From the NCBI GenBank assembly GCA_003255025.1, contig QANY01009406.1, positions 434,001-498,000 on the forward strand: a stretch of DNA of 64,000 nt, given 5' to 3'. The notes below the pieces were generated by a model that saw nothing but the letters and a program-made list of their open reading frames with translations, had not been told where the DNA came from and searched no databases. Both the position numbers and the translations under genes were made by a program. This DNA is from Datisca glomerata (lineage: Eukaryota > Streptophyta > Magnoliopsida > Cucurbitales > Datiscaceae). Position 1 is the first letter of the stretch. Every line of letters starts with the position of its first letter. Positions 35,629-46,121 of the stretch are shown in pieces.

Positions 35629-35977
35629 TATAAAAGACTTATTTCCTCTAAATTAGAAAATATCAAGAATAGACAAAATAAGCACGAGAGTAAGCAATTT
35701 TCAATGACTTGTATTTGATGATCTTTCAGTTTACAATTTGGCATGTATTTATAGGCTTGTAATACAACTTAATTCAAGTGAGAATAAGCGAAATATTCTT
35801 CGAGATTGAGTTTATCTTTCAGGATTTACTTCATCTTTTAGGTGAATAACTAAGCTCTACTTATCAGTACTAATAAATTTTTAAATTTGAGTCATTTGGC
35901 GTAGTATGGTGAATTTGACGGTTATACTGATTGCTACCAGTTTTGCCACGGTGATGATTCCCTCGATTGGCTTCTCT
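35629..35977 (-). repeat. E3 5' LTR
   Basis: Partner of the left LTR, directly followed on the minus strand by the primer binding site. Similarity with the other copy ends at CTTCTCT (35,977), so a few terminal bases may have been lost. Confidence 0.78.
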
Positions 35978-36510
35978 GGCTTTCGTGACTTCCTATGCAA
36001 CTTTTATACTTAAGATACATTGGTTAGGAAAGTAGTTTCAAATCTACCAACATGAAGAATTCTTCCCATAATGCTTCCATGGCATTTGCTTTAATTATTT
36101 TTTTTCTCCACTAATGTGGTCGAACACCGAGAATTATTCCCGTTCATAGTGAACTATGAGTTTTTTTAGAATCGAATTGTTTCGTTCTGTAGTACATAAG
36201 ATCTATATATCCGTTGCAGAAGGAAAACATTTGGTTCATATTTAATAATACAATAAACAAACGACAAAAAAAAAACTACAAAACAAAGTGGTCACTGTTC
36301 AAATTAATGAATAGGATAAAGACTGAAAATTCTTATAGAAATTGCACTACAAGATTTCATTAGATCAATGAAAACAAATGAACTAATTAAGTTATATTTT
36401 CTTTAACTTACTGATCATAATTACATTAAAACATACAAGATCACAAAAAAACCATCCCATAATTCTCAACTACATATATTTACTAGCAGATCTCATGTCA
36501 AAACCTTTGA
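35978..36510. other. intergenic, nothing recognised
   Basis: AT-rich sequence between E3 and the interrupted MITE. No gene or repeat structure found. Confidence 0.4.
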
Positions 36511-36562
36511 AGCTATGTTTGGAACTTGAAAAATGAGAAGCTGTGAAATCAAAGATGAAAAG

Positions 36563-36857
36563 TGTTGTAACAAGATACGACATAAAAGGAAAATACTAAC
36601 CATACATGATCGATTTTTTACGTGATTCAACTAATTTGTCTATTTTCACGACAGATCTATTGTCGAACAACATATTACACACTCCATATCTCTCTCACAC
36701 AAACTCAAAGCCCCAATACATCTAATTCCCTCTTACACCTTTCTGTCGCTATAAAATCCTAAGCCGAATATTATATTTGTAGGCATTCTCATAACCCTAG
36801 GTTTCCTAATCACTGATATAACAAAAATAATAATGCACATGAGTTGGTCCCACAACA
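36563..36857 (-). repeat. copia 3' LTR
   Basis: Shares with 45,637-45,963 the blocks TTTTTACGTGATT, CTCTCTCACACAAA, CAAAGCCCCARTACATC, CTCATAAYCCTAG and CACTGATATWACAAAA. Its minus-strand start TGTTGTGGGACC is preceded by the purine-rich TTGGAGATGGAGATTG. Confidence 0.87.
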
Positions 36858-37040
36858 ATCTCCATCTCCAATCCATAGCAAGAACACTCTACATGGCCTC
36901 TTTGATTATAGTCTTCACTTGCTTCATATCTAAGCATGTACCATTACAAACATTATCCTTAAATAACACATTCTTCTGGATTGCTCATCGCTCTTCTTGT
37001 ATGAAAACTTTAACAAATGATCCACCTTGAACAATGTTAC

Positions 37041-37703
37041 TGTTATGGGTGTTTTTTTCAACCATCAATTATGTAAAGACACGTGATACGCTGCATTAGG
37101 GGGCCCCGATGAAAGAAAGTTTGTAAGGAGAATAACCAACCTCGACTGGTCAGCCTCAAGGAAGCTCGGGCTGCACACACCCAAGTACGTATAAAAGATC
37201 AAAGTTCACGAGGAGAGCTTTGTTAACCCCGAGCACAAGGCCACCATTGCCCGCTGAAATTAGCACTCAACAAGTCCAATCACCATGACAGGATGTTAGG
37301 ATAGCCTCTGTCTGATCATTTCGATAGCTATTATAGAATGTTTTATGTCAAGGTCGCCTCCCTTCTGTCCAATCGAAGATAGGCATCATATCTTGTGAGG
37401 CTTCCCCAGCACGTCTCTAAGAGGCTTCTTTGACACGTTTCCTCTCATCGAAAACCCAAGTATAAATACATCTACCAAAAAATGGAAGAGGTAGGCCTAC
37501 TCTCACCTAAGGAATTTATGGTGGAATATCAACTGAATACTGACTTAAACATCAGAAGCCCTTAAGAAAGGCAACCCCCATTTTCTCGAGGTTCCTCGCT
37601 CTTTGGGTTCGTTGTTTGTGTTTTGCAGACATTAAGGATACGAGAAGCTCAATCCGGAGGGAAGACTATAGGAAGAATGCAGCTGAAGTTTTCGGTCAAA
37701 ACA
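37041..37703 (+). repeat. E2 left LTR
   Basis: 663 bp, TGTTATGGGTG to GGTCAAAACA. It matches the right LTR in TGAAAGAAAGTTT, AACCAACCTCGACTGGTCAR, AAAGATCAAAGTTCACGAGG and AGGTAGGCCTACTCTC, and E1's LTRs more distantly. Confidence 0.88.
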
Positions 37704-39227
37704 GTTGGCTCTGTCTATGGGGAACAACTGCAAAGTCATTCCTGTTAAAAGTACTTGAAACCATTTTTCTCCCTCAATGAGAGAACAGTCTTAGTATTCT
37801 ACGCCGATGAAGTTCATGATGAAAGGAAGGACCCACCTTTCCCCTTACCAGAAGAGGCACTTTCTGTCACTATAATAATTACATGGCAAAGGAAGGACAC
37901 GATAGGTATAGCTTCCAAGGTAACCAGGAGGGGGAGGAAATGCGTGTCAATCACCATTCAAAACATAACGGTCTCTTTCATGAAGATGATACCCCCATTG
38001 ACTTAAGGCTCACCAGTGGGGTCACCACGCGATGTCAAAATCCCAGGGGAAGGCTATCGGGGAAAGGGTAAGGCGACGTTCCATCTCAAAGGAACTACTA
38101 CCCTTTGAGGAATCTGAGATCAAGACAAAGCCAGGATTTGAAGGGCCAAATCCCCCTTTAAGAGGATCAAGTTGGTGTCACCCTAGAAGGATGCATGAGG
38201 AGAATAGAGGACGAAGGCCCTCCATGAACCCTCTAGAAGCAATATAAGCGGCTGCGAATGAGGGTAGAAAGTGCCAGCAAACTACCCTCCACCTGAATTC
38301 TCTGGTATAACTTTGGCCACCAAGAACTCTGCAACGCTTTCACATAAGTGAAAGCCGCACAGCATAGATAAATGGGTCTGGGGATATTCCCTGTTGAAAT
38401 ACAGAGGCATGCATCATCTCTCCATTGTGGTTGAAGCGCATGTCTGGGTCATCCAACTCTTAGCTCCGAGCTCTACGCCCCACCTCAGAATAAATGGAAC
38501 GACGATAGCACCCCCTATATTGGTATATGGGCTCACAAGTCAACCTAATTCAACGCTGATTAAGAAATGGGGATGGTTAAGACTTTTTACACCGGCCTCC
38601 AAGGGGACCGAGCTCTTTACACTGGGTGCACGCCGACCTAGCCCCCCTGACACCTCCAAACAAAATGAATGAGCCAACACGGAGGAAGGACCCTGTGAGT
38701 AGTCAACTGCCCGGTAGACGGTCTAAAGAAGAACTTAGAGGACCACGGTGGTCAATCTTTCTTCTGTGATAACAAATGGAGAGGAAGGATCAAGACAAAC
38801 CCATACCTCTCCACAAGTAGAATGTTGAGCTCGGGAGGTCCTTCCATTGATGCAAAGAGGCATCTCAGGAGAAATAATGTACTAGGCCCAACAAGGGATG
38901 GAATGACATCTCAGGAAATGAGGAGCCTGACCTCCTTTGGAGGCATTCTACAATATACACTCGCTAGAACACAGAGTTGATTGGGATTCTGAGATGCTCC
39001 CATTGCAATGGAAGCATAAGACCAGAAAGTATAAATTTAATAAATGCACACAAGCTGCATAGGATTTATTTTGGGAACGTTTCTCCACTAACCCTCAGTC
39101 AAGGCAAAGGAAATAGGTTTCTTCATTAAGCTGTCAACGCCAAGGTGTAACAGGTGACAAGGCTATGTACTCAGCAACATTGATCAAATAAAGGGAAGTG
39201 AGCAACTCTTGTACAACGTACAATGGA

Positions 39228-39880
39228 GAAATAAAAAGTGATGACTAGTGAGATGCTCTAGCCCATCAGTCAGGATTAAACAAAAAGTGAGGATCGGTGA
39301 GGTGCTCTAACCCACCACTTAGGATTAAACAAAAAGTTATGACTCGTGAGGTGCTCTAGCTCACCACTCGGGATTAAATAAAATAGATGTCTACCGAGCA
39401 TTCATACTCACAGAAGGGATTCAAGGGTCTACCCAGAGCAGGCACGCCTTGTTAGAGATCAAGGCAAAAGTGGTGTCTCCCTTAGCACCACAACTCGTTA
39501 GACGAGATTTAAGGGTCTAGCCAGGGCAGGCACGCCTAGTTAGACATCAAGGAAAAATGTATGCCGAGCATTCATGCTGACATATGGGATTCAAGGGTCT
39601 GAACAGAGCAGGCACACTTGGCTATATATCAAGGTAAAAAGTAATGTTTGCCGAGCACTCATGCTCGCAGACGAGATTCAAGGGTCTAGCTAGAGCAGGA
39701 ACGCCTGGCTAGACATCAGGAAAAGATGTTTATCAAGCACTCATGCTCACGAATGAGATCAAGGGTCTAGCCAGAGCAGGCATGTCTGACTAGATAACAA
39801 GGAAAGTAATGACCACCAAGCATTCATGCCTGTCTGACAAGGTTAAGGGAAAGCCTTAGTCAAGGTGATCTCGATGCTAG
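39228..39880 (+). repeat. E2 tandem arrays A and B
   Basis: Three copies of the roughly 49-bp unit (39,228-39,375: GTGATGACTAGTGAGATGCT and variants) are followed by about six copies of the 80-90-bp unit, with starts near 39,397, 39,488, 39,564, 39,652, 39,735 and 39,817. The same two units, in the same order, occur in E1 with 9 and 6 copies, so array A has changed length between copies of the family. Confidence 0.82.
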
Positions 39881-41077
39881 GGACAAGGATATCTATCGAG
39901 CATTGTAGGTTGAAAGACAAAGATAAGACCTTCTGATAATAACTTCAGCTTGAGGATTTACCCAGAACAAGAACGCTTGAATAGGTGATAAAAGGAAGGT
40001 ACTTTGGCCATGTACCAAAACCAAAGGAATTCAACTTATTTTCTAGATCGTCAAACCAGAAAAAAGCTCAACTAGGAGAATGTGTGCTTGATTGAATGTC
40101 AAGGTACACCCCCAATGAGGGGAAGGTTCACATGACCAGATCTCCCAGACGAGAAACATGGAAGGATTCGTTAAGGTTATGGCATGTATGTAAGACCCTT
40201 GACCTATAAAGGGGGCAATCCGTTGGACAAGATCAAGTCCAACAAAAAAGACCAAGGCCATTTAAAGCCCATTCCAGATTAGGATCAGTAAAAGTTAGTA
40301 GGGATACAACGCTCGGCGTAACAGCCAGATCGACTACGCAGTTCATGAAAAAATCTCATCCCGACCAAGTTAAAGTTCGACTGAGGAAAAAGAAACTCTA
40401 CATGATTAAGGAAAGTTCTCGATAGGAAAAGGGAAAAACAGAGATAAATAAAGGAGCCAGAAATAAATGAAGTTTATTTTCATTAATAAACAGAGGAGTG
40501 CAAGTACACGTAAAAGTACAAAAATCGCATCGGTTAAGGGGGCGAGCCCCTCCTAGGCTAACTTAAAGGGTGGAAGGCCTCCCATATTTGGACGGTGGTC
40601 GTAGGATCTCCACAGCTTCCTTGAACTCTTCTAAGGTCTTGAGGACTTCAGTTGTTATGCTCTTGGGGCCTTAATCTCTTCCCTATAAGGGAAGAAATAA
40701 AGGAGACACACATACTCGGGTCTGAATCGATCTTGTCCTCGTTCTACTCCTGATACATCAACTCACTCCAATCGGTCGGTGCACTAAGTTGATGAAAGAT
40801 TGAAAGGAAAGGAGGCACAAAGGAGGGAGATAGGTTGTGCCCGGTAAATGTGCTTTATTACGAAGCAAAGGACAAGACTATCAGTCGAATTACATGCCCT
40901 TGTTAATGGTAAAGTCCCTACCAGTAGGAGCGAGTATCCAAAATAGACAAAAAGTTCTCCGAACAGGTTATCGACGTTAGGAAAATCACTGCGAATGGAA
41001 CATCGATGACTTCAAGGCACAGCGTTTAAGAGACGATGGAAAGGGAACCGACAGTCATACGAAAGGAAGGGGGTAGT

Positions 41078-42326
41078 CGAGGTTATCAGGATCGCGATCC
41101 TACCATAGAATCGATGGAAGGGTGTAGGATCGTGGATCATAGGATCAGATCGAGGATCATAAGATCCTACCAATTTTTAGTAATTTTTTTATTCATGCCA
41201 ATAACACTTTAATACATTGAAAAAAATGATTATATAACATCAAGTCATCTACATATTAAATAAAAATAACATCAAGTCATCTAAAATAACATAATATTAA
41301 GTAGAATTCTCATACTTTTAAGTTTTCAAGAAAGAAATGTAACATAAACAAGTTCAAGATAAAACTAACATCAAGTCATCTAAAATAACATAATATTAAG
41401 TGGAGTTCTCATGGAAACAAATATGTGATCCCCTATATGAAAGGTTTCAAACTATAAAAGATAAATGAATACATATGTAAAGATAATTATTAATTAAATA
41501 TGTTAAGATCATTATTATAATACATTAGGTTTAAAAATGTTTGATTTATAAGTTAAAATTTAATAATTTCACAACAATAAATAATTAATGTCTAAATATA
41601 ATAAAATAGTGGCGGCGAAATCCTTTCTAATTTTGATAGTGTAAGTCATAAAATAAATAATTTGAAATGTCATAAAAATAGTCAAATATTTAATTAAATA
41701 TAAAAGATGTTCATAGTTGGTTTAGTGGTTAAATAGTCATTATTATAAAGGATAAATAAATAAATATGTAAAAATGATTATTGATTAAATATGTTAAGAT
41801 CATTATTATAAATTTATAATACGTTAGGTTTAGGAGTATTATAAGTTAACATTTAATAAGTTTGTAAAAATAGTAAAATTAATGTCTAAATATAATAAAA
41901 TAGTGGTGACGGAGCTCATTCTAATTTTGATAACTTTAAGAGGTGCACGTCTAATTTTGATGACTTTAAGAGGTGTAAATAAATTAAAATGTCATAAAAA
42001 TATTCAAATCTTTAATCAAATATTAAATATGTTCATTTTTATTATACAAGCTTAGTTGGTTGAGTGATTCAATAGTCATGTGTGAACCCTTGGGACAAGG
42101 AATGGTTCAAATCCCACCAACAATACCTTTTTTTAATAACAATGAAAAAATAACCTACTTTACTTAAGCACCAAAATCGGTGTCGGATCACGATCTCATG
42201 CGATCCCACGATCTGGATCGCGATCCTGGACCGATCCTACCAAAAAATGATCATCTACACAATTCGGATCGCTGACCCCTTATAAGATCGTACGAGTACG
42301 ATCCGGATCGCGATCCTGACAACTTT
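41078..42326. mobile_element. MULE-like non-autonomous TIR element (TSD GGGGGTAGT)
   Basis: Termini carry the inverted repeat GTTRTCAGGATCGCGATCC, 3-4 bp inside a 9-bp direct duplication GGGGGTAGT (41,069-41,077 and 42,327-42,335). E1 shows the unoccupied site at the equivalent place. A 9-bp duplication with a short TIR points to the Mutator superfamily. No transposase is encoded. The outer 100-150 bp on each side are unusually dense in GATC and CGATC. The AT-rich middle contains two internal duplications (ACATCAAGTCATCTAAAATA; AAATATGTTAAGATCATTAT). Confidence 0.75.
42045..42125 (+). other. tRNA-like segment inside the MULE-like element
   Basis: AGCTTAGTTGGTTGAGTGA resembles a box A and GGTTCAAATCCCACC, about 45 bp on, a box B, followed by a T run. 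A decayed copy of the first part occurs near 41,712. It may be a captured SINE or tRNA relic; no cloverleaf is obvious. Confidence 0.35.
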
Positions 42327-42907
42327 GGGGGTAGTGGATGAGAACCCTTAAAACAGAAGAAGTGTCTAGAGGGGGAAGGACTACTATTCTCCCAAAGGAG
42401 TCAGGAGGAGAGATGAAGATGAACATAAATTTCAACATTGTCAAGAAGGCAAGGATGAGGGAAATGAGAAGGAGAACCGCCCATTTATAAGCCTCGAAGG
42501 GGGAAACCGCTCATTAAATGAGCATTAAAAGGGGCCCTGATGGTGACCGTTAAGGCGACCCTACAATTAATGAGTGGCCATTTCACAGACCGATGAGAAT
42601 ATTCTGAAAGATTAAACGGCTGAATGAAACAACGTGACTTATCGAGAAGTCAGGACTAACAGAATAATGACCCCACCCTCCTCTACGCGCACCCACGCGC
42701 CATTATTGTCACCACTCCCGAAATGACGATAGCATTAAATCACGGAAAGAATAAAATGACGCATGCACAATCGCGACAAAGGTCAGAGAGATAATTAATT
42801 CCTTTTAGTGCAGTCTCCTTAACGAATAAAACTTAAGGTACAATAGTGGGATGCCCAAGGCAGGTGAAGCCTTGCTGAGATGATGGAGTCTCCTCAACTG
42901 TGGGAAA

Positions 42908-43546
42908 CTGTTACGGGTGTTTTCCTAATCAGCAATGATGCAACGACACGTGTTACGCCGTATTAGAGGGCCCAATGAAAGAAAGTTTCTAAGGAGAAAG
43001 ACCAACCTCGACTGGTCAACCTCAAGGAAGCTTGGGTTACACAGACCCGAGCACGTATAAAAGATCAAAGTTCACGAGGAGAGCTCCGTTAACCCCGAGC
43101 ACAAGACCATCATTATCCGCCAAAAGTAGCATTCAACATGTCCAATCTCCATGATAGGATGTCAAGATAGCCTTCATCTGATCATTTTGACAGTTAATGC
43201 AAAACGCTTTATGTCAATGTCACCTCCATTTTATCCAATCGAAAACATGCATCATGTCTTGTGAGGCTTCTTCGACATGTTTCCTCCGACCAAAAACCCA
43301 GGAAATAATACATCTGCCAATAGACGGAATAGGTATGCCTACTCTCTCCTAAGGAATTTATGTCGAAATATCGATTGAATACTGACTTAGGCATCGGAAA
43401 CCCTTAGGTAAGGCAACCCCCCTTTTTCTCGAGGTTCCTTGCTCTTTGGGTTCTTAGTTTATATTTTACAGATATTGAAGATACGAGGAGCTCAATTCGG
43501 AGGGAAGACTATCCGAAGAATGCAACTGAGGTTTTCGGTCGAAACA
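42908..43546 (+). repeat. E2 right LTR
   Basis: 639 bp, TGTTACGGGTG to GGTCGAAACA, followed by the target copy GTTCC inside the copia reading frame. Confidence 0.88.
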
Positions 43547-45110
43547 GTTCCCATCCAACTTATACAAGTTCTTAAAACTTTTGTACCATTTCATTATCAC
43601 CAACGCACTTCTGGTTACATTCATAGATCTATCTTTTGCCAAATATTCATACACAATGAGTCAAGTGAGTTGACTTAAACTCTTCAATTCTATAATAAAA
43701 CATAACTGAAATTCATTAATTTTATAATCAAATCAAACTAAATCATCAATTTTATAATGTGAATAACCAAGCTATAGTAATTAATTTTACAATAGAACTA
43801 AATTGAATTATCTATTTTGTAATCGAATAATCATACAACCAAACTAACTAAATCATCAATTTTATAATCGATTAACCAAACTAAAATTCATCAATTTGAA
43901 GTTATTTATAATGAAAATTATTGTCCAGCCTGTCAATTTAGAAAGCGTATAATTTAATTGAACTATTGATCTCCATGGTCATAGTTCGGTGAAGAGAAAG
44001 AAGTGAATGTGAAATTCAAATTGTTGGCTGAATAGAAAAAATAGGTAATAGTCTTTTCGTTTCAAAAAAAAAAAAATTGAGTACCCATATCTTAAAGGAT
44101 ATTATACACACCCACCCATTTAATTTAGCATGAGTATGGGTAGTGAGCATTTAACATGAGTATTTAGTGGGTATACTCATGAGCTAAATATCCACCAATT
44201 GACATCTCTAGTCAAGTCTTCTTAAAGAAATCAAATTCATTTTCAGCTCTGACACATGACTCACATCACCAAACGTCTTTATTGTTTCATCAAACATTCT
44301 CACTTTCATTGTTCTTTTTTCTTCAATCTTATATTCCTTATCGTCAGCCAACATGACAGTTCTTTCATTACAAGTCTCAAACGTGTCAAACCAATCTCTT
44401 TCAACATGTGTGAAAAGGAGCATGCAGAATCTAAAATCCATGAATCTTCAATAGAATCATTGCCTTGAGTTACAAAGGACCTTATTGTTACCCTCAACTC
44501 ATTATTTTCGACCACAGTTATAGTATTTATAAGACTGTCAATAGAACTCTTCTTGAACTCTTGTAAGTCTGCTACCATCTTCATGCACTGATATTGGAAA
44601 TGTCTCTTTCCATGACACTAATAACACTCAACACTACTCATATTTCTTGGACTTGAAGTTGATCTTAGTGTCTCTTTGAAAGGTATTGTGACATACTCCT
44701 TCCTTGACTCGAATCAGATTTCACTGTCAATGCTTTATTTTCAATTTTGACCATTGTTTGGTTGAACTTTTAGGTCTTTGAAAATAAGCAGTTACTTCCT
44801 CCACCTTGAGAGTCTCCTTCCCAACCAATAACATGGTCACTATATTATCAAATGAGGGTGGAAGCAAGATCGACAACAAAAATACTTGATCTTCTTCATC
44901 AATCTTAACATCAATACTAGCAGCTAGGTAGTCAATTTATTAAAATTATCCAAATGATCTTTGATTGCAATACCTTTGGCTATAAGTAGTTGATATAACT
45001 CTTTCTTCAAATCCATTCGGTTTGTGAGCGATTTGACATACATATCATCTCTAACTTTTTCCATAAAGTTTTGATGAAGCTTCATTCAATATATTATATT
45101 TTATTTTAGG
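43547..45110 (-). pseudogene. copia gag, protease and pre-integrase remnant
   Basis: Reading down the minus strand: a gag tail (LLVGKETLKVEEV), a CCHC knuckle near 44,615 (C-x2-C-x4-H-x4-C, with a stop inside), the protease start SWILDSACSFSHM near 44,440, and HVSELKMNLISLRRLD at 44,208. The frame is then split by a 543-bp MITE and resumes at 43,667 with VYEYLAKDRSMNVTRSALVI and NLYKLDGN, where E2 interrupts it. On the other side of E2 (37,035 downward) it continues IVQGGSFVKV. Both junctions rejoin the copia frame closely once the insertions are set aside, apart from one single-base shift. Confidence 0.78.
43668..44210. mobile_element. hAT-like MITE inside the copia element
   Basis: A 543-bp AT-rich insert between two copies of an 8-bp sequence, GTCAAGTG (43,660-43,667) and GTCAAGTC (44,211-44,218). 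Removing it rejoins the copia frame (RRLD / YEYLA). The right end, read as the complement, is TAGAGATGTCAATTGG, typical of hAT ends. The left end (AGTTGAC) is only a weak match. The inner part repeats ATCAATTTTATAATC several times. Confidence 0.65.
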
Positions 45111-45636
45111 CATAGCCTAATAATACTTACAGCTTCACGTCAAGTCATTCTCAATCTTTCCCATTAACACCCTAAACAATCTCTTCTCCGCAAGGATATT
45201 TTTTACCGTACTTTATCATAAGCTACGATTATTTTCCCACTAAATAACTCCACCTCAAACTTGGTTCTCCCCATATTTTGCATCTTCGCCAAGCCTTAAA
45301 TCTAACAAAATTCAATTATCCAAACCAAACTCACTTCCAATCACCGTGAGAAGAAAAAAAAACAGTAAATCAGGACTTAATATTCCGAACCGGATGAAGA
45401 AAACAAGCCTACTAAACTAATCTTCTCCAGGTAAGTTCACGAACATGTAGTCATCTTTACTATTTTTTTTATTGATCCAAATACCTTCCATACACGTTAA
45501 CTCAAACCAAATTGAAAAGAAAGAAATCAACAAACTGACCAACTACAAATTCACATGCGTCCAGGATATCTTCAACATGCGACGGCTCGGCTCAGTATAT
45601 TTGAATGTTATCATAAAACTTTGCTATGATAGTAAT

Positions 45637-45963
45637 TGTTATAATAAGATATGACAGAAGAAAAATACTAATCAAACACAATCAAATTTTTATTTTTACG
45701 TGATTTGGTCAATTTTCCTACCTCCACGATAAATTCAGTATCAAAGAACAGACTACACACTCCAACATCTCTCTCACACAAAGACAAAGCCCCAGTACAT
45801 CCAATGTCCTCTAAGATCTTTCTATCACTCTAAAATCCTAAGGCAAACATTATATTTATAGTCACTCTCATAATCCTAGTTTTTCTAGTCACTCTCATAA
45901 CCTTAGTTTTTGTAGTCACTGATATTACAAAACTAGCCATCTACATGGATTGGTCTCACAACA
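45637..45963 (-). repeat. copia 5' LTR
   Basis: 327 bp. Compared with the left LTR it has one extra copy of a TAGTCACTCTCATAA-CTAG segment. The TATATTTATAG block on the complement is a possible TATA region. Confidence 0.87.
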
Positions 45964-46121
45964 AAAAGTAAGAGGATTTAAAGGAAGATTAAAGGAAACT
46001 ATTACTATAGTAAAAGACAATTCATATACCCCAATGTTTTTTTCCATATGCCAAATGCAATCCTTGACATTTTACATTCTTTTACCTACTAATTTCCAAG
46101 ATCCAAACAGAGCTTTAGTTT

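Larger units (their letters stand above)
27691..35977 (-). mobile_element. E3: Ty3/gypsy element of the Tat type, coding but decayed
   Basis: Minus-strand element of about 8.3 kb. In transcription order: LTR (35,977-35,629), primer binding site TTGGTGCTTTCATTGAGAG (complement of about 35,607-35,625), gag, protease, reverse transcriptase, RNase H, a second archaeal-type RNase H, integrase, then a 2.3-kb stretch of tandem repeats with an antisense ORF, and the 3' LTR (28,046-27,691). A second RNase H and a long region after pol are marks of the Tat lineage (Ogre, Retand and relatives). All frames carry stops or shifts. The left end TGTAAAGGGG fits an LTR terminus. At the right the LTR similarity ends without a TG/CA, and I found no matching target duplication. 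Confidence 0.85.
37041..43546. mobile_element. E2: non-autonomous LTR retrotransposon, E1 family (TSD GTTAC/GTTCC)
   Basis: 6,506 bp with LTRs at 37,041-37,703 and 42,908-43,546, starting TGTTAYGGGTGTTTT and ending GTCRAAACA. The flanks GTTAC (37,036-37,040) and GTTCC (43,547-43,551) are a target duplication with one change. A primer-binding-site-like GTTGGCTCTGTCTATGGGG follows the left LTR. No pol is present. It shares with E1 the LTR sequence, both tandem arrays and a segment with GTTTATTTTCAWTAATAAACAG and GCATCGGTTAAGGGG near the 3' end. It contains a later MULE-like insertion (41,078-42,326); without that it is about 5.25 kb, the same size as E1. Confidence 0.9.
36563..45963 (-). mobile_element. 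Ty1/copia element, internally deleted, host of nested insertions (TSD AAAAG)
   Basis: LTRs at 36,563-36,857 and 45,637-45,963 begin TGTTRTAAYAAGATAYG and end CCCACAACA/CTCACAACA. AAAAG flanks it at 36,558-36,562 and 45,964-45,968. It reads on the minus strand: 5' LTR, a drifted primer binding site (TACTATCATAGC against the usual TGGTATCAGAGC), gag, protease and the pre-integrase region, then directly a purine-rich tract and the 3' LTR. Integrase, RT and RNase H are missing. Of its 9,401 bp, 6,506 are E2 and 543 a hAT-like MITE, so the original copy was about 2.3 kb. Confidence 0.9.
36511..46114. mobile_element. MITE interrupted by the copia element
   Basis: The left end AGCTATGTTTGGAACTTG at 36,511 and the right end CAAGATCCAAACAGAGCT at 46,097-46,114 are inverted repeats of the same type as the MITE in RTL1 intron 1. 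The copia element sits between 36,562 and 45,969. Without it the MITE would be about 198 bp (36,511-36,562 plus 45,969-46,114), against 216 bp for the other copy. Its right end is 7 bp from the stop codon of the LysM kinase gene. Confidence 0.6.

Noticed and set aside
38032..38672. Frames in the E2 interior as gag or envelope
   Set aside because: They overlap each other in two frames, show no motif, and have no matching frame in the sister element E1.
42045..42125. A tRNA gene inside the MULE-like element
   Set aside because: Box A and box B look-alikes are present, but no paired acceptor stem or anticodon arm can be drawn. Kept only as a tRNA-like relic.
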